Assembly (NCBI GenBank): GCA_017935745.1
Contig: JAGBGX010000012.1
Span: 248,001-312,000, forward strand
Direction: 5' to 3'
DNA length: 64,000 nucleotides
From: Treponema sp.
Lineage (GTDB): Bacteria > Spirochaetota > Spirochaetia > Treponematales > Treponemataceae
Below the pieces are notes generated by a model. The model searched no databases. It was given only the letters and a program-made list of their open reading frames with translations, and had not been told where the DNA came from. Made by a program: the position numbers and the translations under genes. Shown here one piece after another: positions 17,351 through 24,950 of this stretch (positions within the stretch are counted from its first letter, which is position 1; the number at the start of each line of letters is the position of its first letter).

Positions 17351-18468
17351 TTTTTTCTGAACAATTTCCTTTTTATTCTGAGCGGAAGATGCCTGATTTT
17401 AGAAAAGAATATATACATTCCGCTTGAGGCAATACGGTGCTTCTGCTCTTCGCACGGAATTGCAGGAGCATTTTCCCACGCATGATGCGAGAGAAATTCC
17501 CGGTATACAGGTTGTAGCCAGTGAGAACCGTCGGCACACAATCTGTCCCTCTCCTCGGCATAGGTGGGAATTTTTATGCTGTCATCAAGTTTTTGTATTG
17601 CACCGAGCGAAATATACCCATGAGCATTAAAACAATGCGGCAGCCGGCATCTGCCTATCGGCCTGAAATTCACAGGCTTGGACAAATCGTATATGTTTCC
17701 AAGAAAAGCACCGCAGAAGCACTGACAATAGTCGCCGCTTCCTAAATCAAGGTTCAAGGTAAGTTCTCCAGCCCTGCAAAACTCATTCCTCCTTACACCA
17801 AAAACGGCAAACTTAAAGTCGAACAAAGTGCTGTCAAACTGCGACCATATTTTTCTATATTCTTCCCGTGAGTATTTGGTCAGAAATGCAATATCTTTTG
17901 TCCTTTCATTCCGTGCGACTGTTATATGAGGAAGCGCACCGAAATTTTTCATTGAAAATTCTTTGATTTCATCTATGTACGGCACAAGCTCGTCATGCGG
18001 TGTTATCTCCACTGTAAATGACACACCTGCATTTTTCATTTTATTTACATTCGCAACAAATGTTTCAAACAGGTTCTTTTCTTTCAGCTGCATCCAGTGA
18101 AAGGAGAATTTTATAAAAAGGCGGCTTTTCTCTTCGTCCGTGCAGGTGTCCACAATCTCATCAAAACGGCTGGACAAAATACCGTTTGTAATTATCGAAC
18201 AGAAATGCCCCTCGGCAGCCAGTACTTTTACAAGCGGAACAATTTCCGAATACAGAAGCGTCTCTCCCGGAGCGCAGAAGTTAAGATGGCACGCTCCGCC
18301 AAGCCGCTCCTTTGAGAAACATTTTGCAACAAATTCAACAGAATGCGGCAGGTTTGCTTTTTTCCCTGTATATGCGCGGCCTTTTTGCGGCAAATAGCAA
18401 TAGCTGCATCTGAAATTACAGGCGGCAACAGGAACATTGCATGTTATAAACCGTTTTATCTTATCCAT
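17347..18468 (-). CDS. radical SAM protein with SPASM-like C-terminal cysteines
   Basis: 373 residues from ATG 18468, which has AAGGAAAA just upstream; the alternative GTG at 18492 has none. The radical SAM cluster motif is CNFRCSYCYLP (about residues 14-24). A C-terminal set of cysteines (FCRAGE, DYCQCFCGA, GRCRLPHCFNAHG) resembles SPASM/twitch domains that hold extra iron-sulfur clusters. It lies between the pyruvyltransferase and a secreted protein in the glycan operon. The substrate could be a sugar, or a peptide attached to the glycan; sequence alone does not decide. Confidence 0.82.
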   Translation of the reverse strand: MDKIKRFITCNVPVAACNFRCSYCYLPQKGRAYTGKKANLPHSVEFVAKCFSKERLGGACHLNFCAPGETLLYSEIVPLVKVLAAEGHFCSIITNGILSSRFDEIVDTCTDEEKSRLFIKFSFHWMQLKEKNLFETFVANVNKMKNAGVSFTVEITPHDELVPYIDEIKEFSMKNFGALPHITVARNERTKDIAFLTKYSREEYRKIWSQFDSTLFDFKFAVFGVRRNEFCRAGELTLNLDLGSGDYCQCFCGAFLGNIYDLSKPVNFRPIGRCRLPHCFNAHGYISLGAIQKLDDSIKIPTYAEERDRLCADGSHWLQPVYREFLSHHAWENAPAIPCEEQKHRIASSGMYIFFSKIRHLPLRIKRKLFRKK

Positions 18469-18481
18469 AAAATTTTCCTTA

Positions 18482-19336
18482 TTAAAATTCACTTACATAC
18501 ACGCAGTCTGTTTTTGAAAGACGTGTGAAAAAATCATTTATATTCCTTTCTATAATCCACTTTCTGCATACTGAAAAAAAATACAGAATGAAATTCCGCC
18601 TGAGCGGAGGATTCAATATCCATTCGTGCGTGAACACCACAAGTTCCGCCTCGTCCTTGTTCTGCCCGAACAGTTTTTTATAGTTCTTCCAGTCGTCGAA
18701 GCGGAAGTCAGTTTTTATGAAGTCGAATTCTTCCGTATAGATGAATTCCGTTTCGTTCAATTCCTGTTCCTGCTTCTCCGTAAGAAAGTATGACGGCCGG
18801 GTTTCGCTGTCGGCGCACAAGAGGGTTTTTATTCCGCAGTCAATACCGATATATGATGAACTTGCAAGGCATTCTTCAAAAGAGCCGTTAAAACAGTCCA
18901 GCCTGACAGTCTGCGAAATGCTTTCTGTGCTTCCTGCAATCCGCACGGTTTGTTTTACAAACATTTCATACCCCCCACCGTCAATAAAATTGCAGGACTG
19001 ACTGAACGCGTGGTATCCGAATTTAAGCCAGCCGCTCTCATTTCTGAAATCATCCGCAAATTTTTCGGTGCATTTATCCAGAGAAAATCCGTCCAGCTCA
19101 TAAAAGCAGTACAGCGTAACAGAAACTCCGTATGCATCATGAAGCTTTTTAATATATTTAAAGAACGGATGCTCAAACGGTGTGCAATATGAATCTTCTT
19201 TTTCTGTCAGCTGACGCAGGGAGCTGCTCACATCGTCAACAGAAAAATGGACTTTCTGAGCAGAAAATAAAACTGGACATGAGAATATACAAATAAATAA
19301 AAAGGCGTACTTTTTTACGGCATGACTGTAAAGCAC
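18482..19336 (-). CDS. secreted polysaccharide-deacetylase-like protein
   Basis: 284 residues from a GTG at 19336 with AGGAG 8 nt upstream. An N-terminal signal peptide (YAFLFICIFSCPVLFSA) indicates export. The mature protein begins with HFSVDDV, which resembles the catalytic Asp-Asp motif of NodB-type deacetylases, and later has GYHAFSQS and FTHEWIL, possible metal and active-site histidines. The overall order fits a carbohydrate esterase family 4 barrel, but the similarity is weak. It may trim or bind the exported glycan. Confidence 0.55.
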   Translation of the reverse strand: MLYSHAVKKYAFLFICIFSCPVLFSAQKVHFSVDDVSSSLRQLTEKEDSYCTPFEHPFFKYIKKLHDAYGVSVTLYCFYELDGFSLDKCTEKFADDFRNESGWLKFGYHAFSQSCNFIDGGGYEMFVKQTVRIAGSTESISQTVRLDCFNGSFEECLASSSYIGIDCGIKTLLCADSETRPSYFLTEKQEQELNETEFIYTEEFDFIKTDFRFDDWKNYKKLFGQNKDEAELVVFTHEWILNPPLRRNFILYFFSVCRKWIIERNINDFFTRLSKTDCVYVSEF

Positions 19337-19340
19337 TGTT

Positions 19341-20849
19341 TCAGCTCCTGTTCAAATGCAATTTTCTTAGCAGCATCACTGCCTCTGCTCTTGACATTCC
19401 GAAGGCAAGAATAAAAACTGAACTGAAAATAAATCCGGTAATGCAAGTTATAAAAAAGTATTTCGTTCCGCTGAACAAAGTCCCCAACGCCCCAACAAAA
19501 AAGAACGAGCATACGGCTACAAAAACCGGCCTGACAACAGAATTGAGAATAAACTCCATGCTTTTCATCCCAGTATATTTTTTGCAGCAGTATATTCTGA
19601 ATCCCAAACCGACAGCATTAAGTCCTATCCTGATATATAAAAGCCAGACCGGACTGGCTTTGAGGAAAAATGCCGTTATTGTCAGCGGAAGATTAAGCAG
19701 GTTTAAGATTCCTAAAATTGTCTGGTACATTTTTATCCTGCCGGTTGCCTGAACAGCCGTATACAGCGGGCCGTTCAAAGACTCCAGCAATGACCATATC
19801 AAAATCAGCCGCACAAAACTCACCGAATATTCAGGAACATTTTTCAGCCACAGTCCAAGAACAAATTCACAGTTCAGATGCAGCGGAAGAACAATCAAAA
19901 AAAGCAGATAAAATGAAAATTTCGATGCACGCTGCAAAAGAATATAAAACTGTTCCTTTTCTCCCGCCGCCCAGTTCTTTACAATCTGCGGATTGAACGC
20001 CGTCTGGAAGTTTCCCACAAAACTGTATACCGCCGCATTCACCTGATTTGCGATTCCCATTGCGGCGTTCACTGTTACATCCGTGAAGATATTCAGTACA
20101 ATATTCGTTCCCTGCGAGTTTGCGACATTCGCCGCCGCACCGAACAGGCTCCAGCCGCTGAATGAGACAAGCTCCCTTCCCAAGTCTTTGTCAGCTGACT
20201 TTTTGTAATGTGCAGCCGCAAAATTCCTGCCGCAGTAAAATACATAGACTGCAAGAATCACCAGTGCAACAGCAGCAAGCAGGAATGAATAGGCAGCCAG
20301 TTTGTCAAACGGAGAAATTCCAAGGAGAAAGACAACAAGAAGCTTCATCACCGCCTCAACAATGCTCAGACCCGCAAAGAAGCTCATTTTCTCATACGCG
20401 ATAATCACGGCGTTATACGGAACCCGGATTATATTTATCAGCGTTGTAACGGCAGCCGCCTGATAGCACCAGAACGCCGCAGTGCTTCTTTCGGCAGGAA
20501 TATTCAGTTTTGTGTTTAAAAACCAAACTCCTACGCTTTCAGCAAGCAGGATAAAAACAAGGCAGATCAGACCGTGGATTACAAGGCTCCTGCTGAACAC
20601 AGCCTGTGTTTTCTCCGCGTCATTTTTTCCGATATAAAAAGTAAGATACCGCTGGACACTGGTCGCCATCGCGTTGTTCACAAAGCTGAACAGAACAACC
20701 ACGCCCGCAACAACATTGTATATGCCGTAGTCCTCCGCCCCGAGGACATCCAGCACCACCCGCACCGTGTACAGGCTCACCAGCATGATGAGAATCTGCC
20801 GGAAGTAGAGGAAGAGCGTGTTCTTTGCGATGCGAGATGTACTTGTCAT
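19341..20849 (-). CDS. Wzx-type flippase (oligosaccharide transporter, MATE superfamily)
   Basis: About 12-14 membrane segments over 502 residues. The N-terminal region (TLFLYFRQILIMLVSLYTVRVVLDVLGAEDYGIYNVV, split here by rule into its hallmarks RQILIMLVSLYT and LGAEDYGIYNVV) is typical of Wzx proteins. I use ATG 20849; GGAGG lies 14 nt upstream, longer than ideal. It moves lipid-linked repeat units across the inner membrane for Wzy. Its upstream region contains the palindrome arrays. Confidence 0.88.
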   Translation of the reverse strand: MTSTSRIAKNTLFLYFRQILIMLVSLYTVRVVLDVLGAEDYGIYNVVAGVVVLFSFVNNAMATSVQRYLTFYIGKNDAEKTQAVFSRSLVIHGLICLVFILLAESVGVWFLNTKLNIPAERSTAAFWCYQAAAVTTLINIIRVPYNAVIIAYEKMSFFAGLSIVEAVMKLLVVFLLGISPFDKLAAYSFLLAAVALVILAVYVFYCGRNFAAAHYKKSADKDLGRELVSFSGWSLFGAAANVANSQGTNIVLNIFTDVTVNAAMGIANQVNAAVYSFVGNFQTAFNPQIVKNWAAGEKEQFYILLQRASKFSFYLLFLIVLPLHLNCEFVLGLWLKNVPEYSVSFVRLILIWSLLESLNGPLYTAVQATGRIKMYQTILGILNLLNLPLTITAFFLKASPVWLLYIRIGLNAVGLGFRIYCCKKYTGMKSMEFILNSVVRPVFVAVCSFFFVGALGTLFSGTKYFFITCITGFIFSSVFILAFGMSRAEAVMLLRKLHLNRS

Positions 20850-20937
20850 GAACCGGTCGGTTTCCTCCTGTCTTTCGTTTTCTTCTATGATATATGCGCC
20901 ACCACCGCGCTCACGGAACGCCGGGTAGCGCAAGCGG

Positions 20938-21157
20938 CTTTCCGAACCATTCCAGCAAGGCTATCAGAATCTTTCTGACAGTCCATCCGGAAAATCCTGA
21001 CAGTCGGGCAGGAAAATCTTTACAGTCGCTCAAGAAGATTCTCACCGACGCTCAGGAGAATCTTTTCAGCCTGTCCGAATTATTCCGGCAGCCTATCCAG
21101 AAGATTCTCACAGGCTGTCAGAAGAATTCTGGCAGCCTATTAAGGAACATTCCGAAT
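20938..21157. repeat. tandem array A: ten 22-bp imperfect palindromic units
   Basis: Units start every 22 bp at 20938, 20960, 20982, 21004, 21026, 21048, 21070, 21092, 21114 and 21136; the first and last are the weakest. The best unit (21114-21135) is a dyad: CTGTCAGAA, then GAA, then TTCTGGCAG. The C at unit positions 2, 6 and 20, A at 10, T at 14 and G at 22 are nearly invariant. A 22-bp period is not a multiple of three, so this is not a coding repeat. There are no spacers, so it is not a CRISPR array. Bases 20850-20937 and 21158-21226 show nothing else. Confidence 0.85.
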
Positions 21158-21226
21158 GCACGGCGCACATGCTGCAAGAGTTGCATCGCAAGCAGTACGG
21201 CACATCAGCCACAGTTACTGCGTCAG

Positions 21227-21387
21227 AACTGACGTAATTACTACGACAGTTCTGACGTAACTATTACGACAACACTAACGCAGCTATTACGACAGCTATG
21301 GCGTAACTATTACAATAGCTCTGACATAACTATTACGACAGTTATGACACAACTATTACAATAGTTCTGATGCAGCTATTGCGGCAC
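21227..21387. repeat. tandem array B: seven 23-bp imperfect palindromic units
   Basis: Seven contiguous 23-bp units start at 21227, 21250, 21273, 21296, 21319, 21342 and 21365. The consensus has left arm CTGACGTAA, centre CTA and right arm TTACGACAG (8 of 9 positions pair). Dyads exist both within units and across unit junctions. Against the consensus I count 28 substitutions, 22 of them transitions. Units resemble array A at about 13 of 21 positions after shifting by one base. It sits 30 bp from the gene fragment at 21418. Confidence 0.9.
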
Positions 21388-21417
21388 CTCTTCCATGCAT
21401 ACCGGGTATTATGCGCC

Positions 21418-21540
21418 TCACGTGCGTGCTACCTCCGCCGCCTCATATCCAAGCGTCCAAAGCGGCACAACCTCGTCGCACACGTCGCTGATGAACACGT
21501 CACGTCCGTTGTCCGTTATGCTGCGGAGTTTTCCGCTCTT
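21418..21540 (-). pseudogene. 3' fragment of a second copy of the small gene at 23457
   Basis: This frame encodes SGKLRSITDNGRDVFISD then VCDEVVPLWTLGYEAAEVART and a stop. It matches the C-terminus of the protein encoded at 23457-23816 (SGKLRSIMDGGRGVFISD..., CDEVI..., LGYETAEALA). A 23-bp stretch is identical (21516-21538 and 23552-23574). There is no start; its 5' end is fused to the end of the GT2 gene, which reads through it in another frame. Confidence 0.75.
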
Positions 21541-22375
21541 CCCCAATCTCCCGCAACACCCGCCCATTCATCTCCCGCCGTTCCTTGTCAAACAGCCAGC
21601 CGTATTTTCCGAAGTACTGCACCGCACTGCGTATGTGGGCGGCGAGCATTTTTTTGTTCTTGTATGACGACTGTGCGTGGTCGTGGACGATTGAAATGTC
21701 CGGGCAGTAGAGCGTCTGCGAAACGCGGTGCAGGCGGCGGATCAGGTCAAAGTCCTCGAAGTACATAAAATAGCGGTCGTCAAAGAAAATGTTGTTCTCC
21801 GCAAGCACGGAAAGCCGCATGAACATAAAGCAGCCCGAAAGGCACGGCGGGTTCATCACGCGGCTGTAGCCCGAATCCTTGAGGCAGTAGCGCGCGTCCT
21901 TTTTCTCCTTCCACTTTTTTAAGAATCCCACGGGCGGCACAAATCGGCGGAAAATCAGGTCGCCGGGCGTGGGAAGCAGCTTGCACAGATACTGCACCGT
22001 TCCGTCGGGATAGACAACTTTCGGCAGCACGTAGCCCGCACCGGGATGTGCCTCCATAAAATCAGCAAGAAACGGCAGCACTTCCGCACCGAATCGGATG
22101 TCCGGGTTCAGGACGACGTGATAGGTGCTTCCGCTTTCAACCGCCTCACGCATCGCAAGGTTGTGGCTCGCTCCGTAGCCGAGGTTCGCGTTGTGGATGT
22201 AGCGGACGGACGGAAAATCCTTCTCCAGAATCCGCCATCTGTCGTCCGGCGAGTTGTCGATGACGTACAGCGTCCCCACGCAGCCGGAGTCCGAGACGGA
22301 CTTCATCACCGCCTCAATCTGGACGCGCAGCGTGTTGAACAAAACGATGCTTGCCGTCATTTTTGCCGCACTCAT
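21500..22375 (-). CDS. GT2 family glycosyltransferase (rhamnosyltransferase-like), chimeric 3' end
   Basis: 291 residues from ATG 22375, which overlaps the acyltransferase stop (ATGA). TASIVLFNT, YVIDNSPDD, NANLGYGASHNLAM and VVLNPDIRF are the donor-site motifs of the WbbL-like GT2 subgroup; YFMYFEDFDL carries the catalytic ED. The last ten residues (KTPQHNGQRT) are read out of frame from the duplicated fragment, so the native C-terminus appears replaced by recombination. The catalytic domain seems intact. Confidence 0.85.
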   Translation of the reverse strand: MSAAKMTASIVLFNTLRVQIEAVMKSVSDSGCVGTLYVIDNSPDDRWRILEKDFPSVRYIHNANLGYGASHNLAMREAVESGSTYHVVLNPDIRFGAEVLPFLADFMEAHPGAGYVLPKVVYPDGTVQYLCKLLPTPGDLIFRRFVPPVGFLKKWKEKKDARYCLKDSGYSRVMNPPCLSGCFMFMRLSVLAENNIFFDDRYFMYFEDFDLIRRLHRVSQTLYCPDISIVHDHAQSSYKNKKMLAAHIRSAVQYFGKYGWLFDKERREMNGRVLREIGEERKTPQHNGQRT

Positions 22376-23460
22376 GCATCTGCCTCCGCACACAGTTTCC
22401 GCCCGGAAGCAAAAAACGCGTTCTGAAAAATTTCAAGCAGATACGCGCACAAAAACGAAATCCCGAGAACCGCAAGCAAAGCGAACGCCGGGTTTTCGCC
22501 GAACACGCCGAGCGAAACAACGCACATCGCAACCGGATAGTGGACAAGATACATTCCGTAGGAAAAATCCTTTTTCACTGTGCCGAAAAGCGGCCGTGCA
22601 AAAAACGCGGCGGACATCACGACGACAGAAAGCGAGAACGGAACAACCGCCGCCGAAAGTGCGGGAACATCCAGCAGTACGGACGCGGCAAGCAGCACCG
22701 CACACGAAACAAACGCGACCTTCAGCTTTGGAAAAAGGTTCTTCCAATAAAAAGCGAACGCCATTCCGCTTGCAAAATACGAAAGAAACGCCGGAAGCTG
22801 ATTTTTCAATGCGGACGGAAGCCCAAGCCGTTCAGTTACACGCGGCATAAGCACCTCCCACAAAACGGAAAGCACATACAGCGCGGCAAGGACAACACTT
22901 CCGCCCCCCCCCGTCATATTTTTAGACAGACGGAGAACCGCCCGAACAACAAACGGAAGCAGAATGTAAAATCCGACTTCAACTTTTATCGTCCACAGCG
23001 AGCCGTTCACGCTGCCGCCCAAAGGAAGCCCCTCAAACACGCCCGGAAGATTCGGATGCATAAAATTCAGCGTACAGAAATTCGCCGCAAGATATTTCCA
23101 AAGTCCGGCGGAAGAAACATACTCACGAAGCGGCAGCCTTGAGAACGAAAAAAGCAGGACGGCACTGGCAGACACAACAAGAGCGTACTGCGGAAAAATC
23201 CTTCGCACACGCTTGAGAGCATATTCCTTTACCGAGCCGCTTTGCAAAAAAGAAAGCGTAACCCAAAATCCGCTCAAAATGAAAAACACATCCACCGCAA
23301 TTCCCCGCAGGTTCAGACACGGAAGACGCACGCCGCCCAAGACAACGCAATGCTCGTACATCACAACAAGGCAGCAGGCAAGGCGGACAAAACCGAATGC
23401 GTTTTCCTTTGGAACAGACGGAACCTGCAATTCCCCGGCTGAAAAAATCCGCCCGTTCAT
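22372..23460 (-). CDS. acyltransferase 3 family membrane protein (OafA-like)
   Basis: 362 residues from ATG 23460 (longer frames run into the upstream gene). The family motif GIAVDVFFILSGFW is present near residue 55, preceded by FVRLACCLVVMYEH with the catalytic-type histidine. About ten membrane helices follow (AYLLEIFQNAFF near the C-terminus). These enzymes O-acetylate surface glycans. It overlaps the upstream small gene and the downstream GT2 gene by four bases each. This stretch is GC-rich compared with 12-20 kb. Confidence 0.9.
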   Translation of the reverse strand: MNGRIFSAGELQVPSVPKENAFGFVRLACCLVVMYEHCVVLGGVRLPCLNLRGIAVDVFFILSGFWVTLSFLQSGSVKEYALKRVRRIFPQYALVVSASAVLLFSFSRLPLREYVSSAGLWKYLAANFCTLNFMHPNLPGVFEGLPLGGSVNGSLWTIKVEVGFYILLPFVVRAVLRLSKNMTGGGGSVVLAALYVLSVLWEVLMPRVTERLGLPSALKNQLPAFLSYFASGMAFAFYWKNLFPKLKVAFVSCAVLLAASVLLDVPALSAAVVPFSLSVVVMSAAFFARPLFGTVKKDFSYGMYLVHYPVAMCVVSLGVFGENPAFALLAVLGISFLCAYLLEIFQNAFFASGRKLCAEADA

Positions 23461-23816
23461 GCGAGAGCCTCCGCCGTTTCGTAGCCAAGCTTCTCCGCGC
23501 CAATCACCTCGTCGCACATGTCGCTGATGAACACGCCGCGCCCGCCGTCCATTATGCTGCGGAGTTTTCCGCTCCAGTCCGCATCCGGCGCGCTCCGCGA
23601 AAAGCGGCATCGGTAGACAAGCACAAAGTCGTATTCCGAAAGCCGCGCCAGAAGCAGCTGCACGAACTGCCAGTCCATCGGCCCGCATATCATGAATTCG
23701 CCCTCGTGCCAGCTTCCGCCCGCCGCGCTTGTGAGAAAGTCCTTGAATTCCACGAGGCTTTTCTGCATTCCGCAGGAAAGCTCCGCCGCCCCGATAAGGA
23801 TTGCGTAGCGTGTCAT
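23457..23816 (-). CDS. small protein of unknown function (weakly caspase-like)
   Basis: 119 residues from ATG 23816 (a GTG at 23840 would add eight). MTRYAILIGAAEL at the start, the GGSW...EGEFMICG segment and LSEYDFVLVYRC resemble the beta strands of caspase-fold (C14) proteins. However, the expected GHG histidine after the DFVLVY strand is absent and no cysteine site is obvious. A truncated relative is at 21418. It heads the leftward acyltransferase-GT2 module, divergent from an XRE regulator with paired operators between. Function unknown. Confidence 0.6.
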   Translation of the reverse strand: MTRYAILIGAAELSCGMQKSLVEFKDFLTSAAGGSWHEGEFMICGPMDWQFVQLLLARLSEYDFVLVYRCRFSRSAPDADWSGKLRSIMDGGRGVFISDMCDEVIGAEKLGYETAEALA

Positions 23817-23848
23817 GCAATCTGTTCCGCCCGAAAACACGAAAATTG

Positions 23849-23893
23849 CAATCTATAAGATTGTACCATACCATAATACAATCTAAATGATTT
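23849..23893. promoter_or_regulatory. candidate operators between the small gene and the XRE regulator
   Basis: A perfect 15-bp dyad, CAATCT-ATA-AGATTG (23849-23863), recurs in imperfect form (CAATCT-AAA-TGATTT) starting at 23879, exactly 30 bp on. Both lie in the 110-bp divergent gap and fit an HTH regulator controlling itself and the leftward module. Confidence 0.55.
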
Positions 23894-23927
23894 CATGTCA
23901 ATAAAAATAACATCTTATAGTATGCAC

Positions 23928-24293
23928 ATGGATACGGACAACGGATCATGCGGAAACTATGAGCGGCAGTTTTCGGACAGGCTGCGCTTTTTGCGCAACA
24001 GGAAGCGGATTTCCGCGCGGGAGATGAGCATCGCCCTCGGGCAGAACGTGAACTATGTCAACCTGATTGAGAACGGGAAGCGCACGCCTTCCCTGCGGGG
24101 GTTCTTTTCGATATGCGACTGCCTGGGCTGCGCGCCGCAGGACTTTTTCGGCGGAGAGGAAGCGGACGGAACAGAGGAACGAGGCGAGCCGGAGAACGTC
24201 CAGCGGGAGCTTTCAGTTGCCGTCAGGCAGCTCACGGAGGAGCAGTCCCGCGCCGTCCTCAGGATGCTCCGGTCGTTCATCGGGGCGCAGTGA
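23928..24293 (+). CDS. XRE-family HTH transcriptional regulator
   Basis: I prefer ATG 23928 (121 residues) over ATG 23895, because TATAGT at 23916-23921 lies just 6 nt upstream and would fall inside the longer frame. The helix-turn-helix runs from about residue 15 to 70 of this form: LRNRKRISAREMSIALGQ, then NVNYVNLIENGKRTPSL. The C-terminal 45 residues are acidic then helical (VRQLTEEQSRAVLRMLRSF). It is divergent from the small gene at 23457 and probably binds the dyads in between. Confidence 0.82.
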   Translation: MDTDNGSCGNYERQFSDRLRFLRNRKRISAREMSIALGQNVNYVNLIENGKRTPSLRGFFSICDCLGCAPQDFFGGEEADGTEERGEPENVQRELSVAVRQLTEEQSRAVLRMLRSFIGAQ

Positions 24294-24327
24294 GGGCTTG
24301 CGGTTTTAGCGGGCAGTCAGGCGCCCT

Positions 24328-24894
24328 TCATTCCGTCTGCTCCACAAGACCGCGCCTTTCAAGCTCGGCAAGGATCCGCTGCACGATTTCTTCCGGCGGA
24401 ACGTCCTTCGTGTCGATGACAAGGCCGCAGAACGCGTAGTCGCTGCTGTCGATGCCGTAGAGTTTTTTGTAGCGGCGCGCGTCCTCGCTGTCGCGCATTG
24501 CGGTGAACGCCTGTATCTCCTCAAGGCTTCCGCCCTCGCGGTTTTGGATGCGGCGTGTGCGCACGTCGTCGTCAGCCTTCAGGTACACCGTCAGGTCAGC
24601 CTCCTTCAAAAGCCAGACGGCAAGGCGGCTTCCGAGGACGCACGGCTCGGCGCGGGCAAGCTCAACCTGCCGCGTGTCAACGGCGATGTCGTAGCTGTCG
24701 TCTGTCTTTGCGGCCTCGATGACTTCGGCGAGCGTCATGCCCCGCTCCGCGGCAAGCTGGCGGAACGTGAAGTTGATGAGCCGCACGCCGAGCGCCTCCG
24801 CCAGAAGCGAGCTGACCGTCGTATTTCCGCAGCCGGACTTCCCTGAAATTGCAACGCGCACGTCCTTTCCCGGCGTAATCCTGTAGCTTTTCAT
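24328..24894 (-). CDS. cmk: cytidylate kinase-like protein
   Basis: 188 residues from ATG 24894, with AAAGGAG 5 nt upstream. The P-loop is ISGKSGCGNTTV (about residues 15-26), the form seen in the cytidylate kinase-like (Cmk2-type) family. The lid-like region has DDDVRTRRIQNREG, and DYAFCGLVIDT lies near the C-terminus. It would phosphorylate CMP or dCMP. It is the third gene after murC and yicC in a GC-rich operon. Confidence 0.8.
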   Translation of the reverse strand: MKSYRITPGKDVRVAISGKSGCGNTTVSSLLAEALGVRLINFTFRQLAAERGMTLAEVIEAAKTDDSYDIAVDTRQVELARAEPCVLGSRLAVWLLKEADLTVYLKADDDVRTRRIQNREGGSLEEIQAFTAMRDSEDARRYKKLYGIDSSDYAFCGLVIDTKDVPPEEIVQRILAELERRGLVEQTE

Positions 24895-24950
24895 AAAAAC
24901 TCCTTTCTCGCTCCTTCCTGCCGCCGCTTCGGCTTCACGGCTTCTTCCGC

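Noticed and set aside
20938-21387. CRISPR array
   Set aside because: Units are contiguous with no unique spacers, and no cas gene is present; the units are palindromic tandem repeats.
22351-23142. 263-codon plus-strand frame in the acyltransferase region
   Set aside because: It is antisense to a clear acyltransferase with membrane motifs, is Lys/Arg-rich low complexity, and has no ribosome site.
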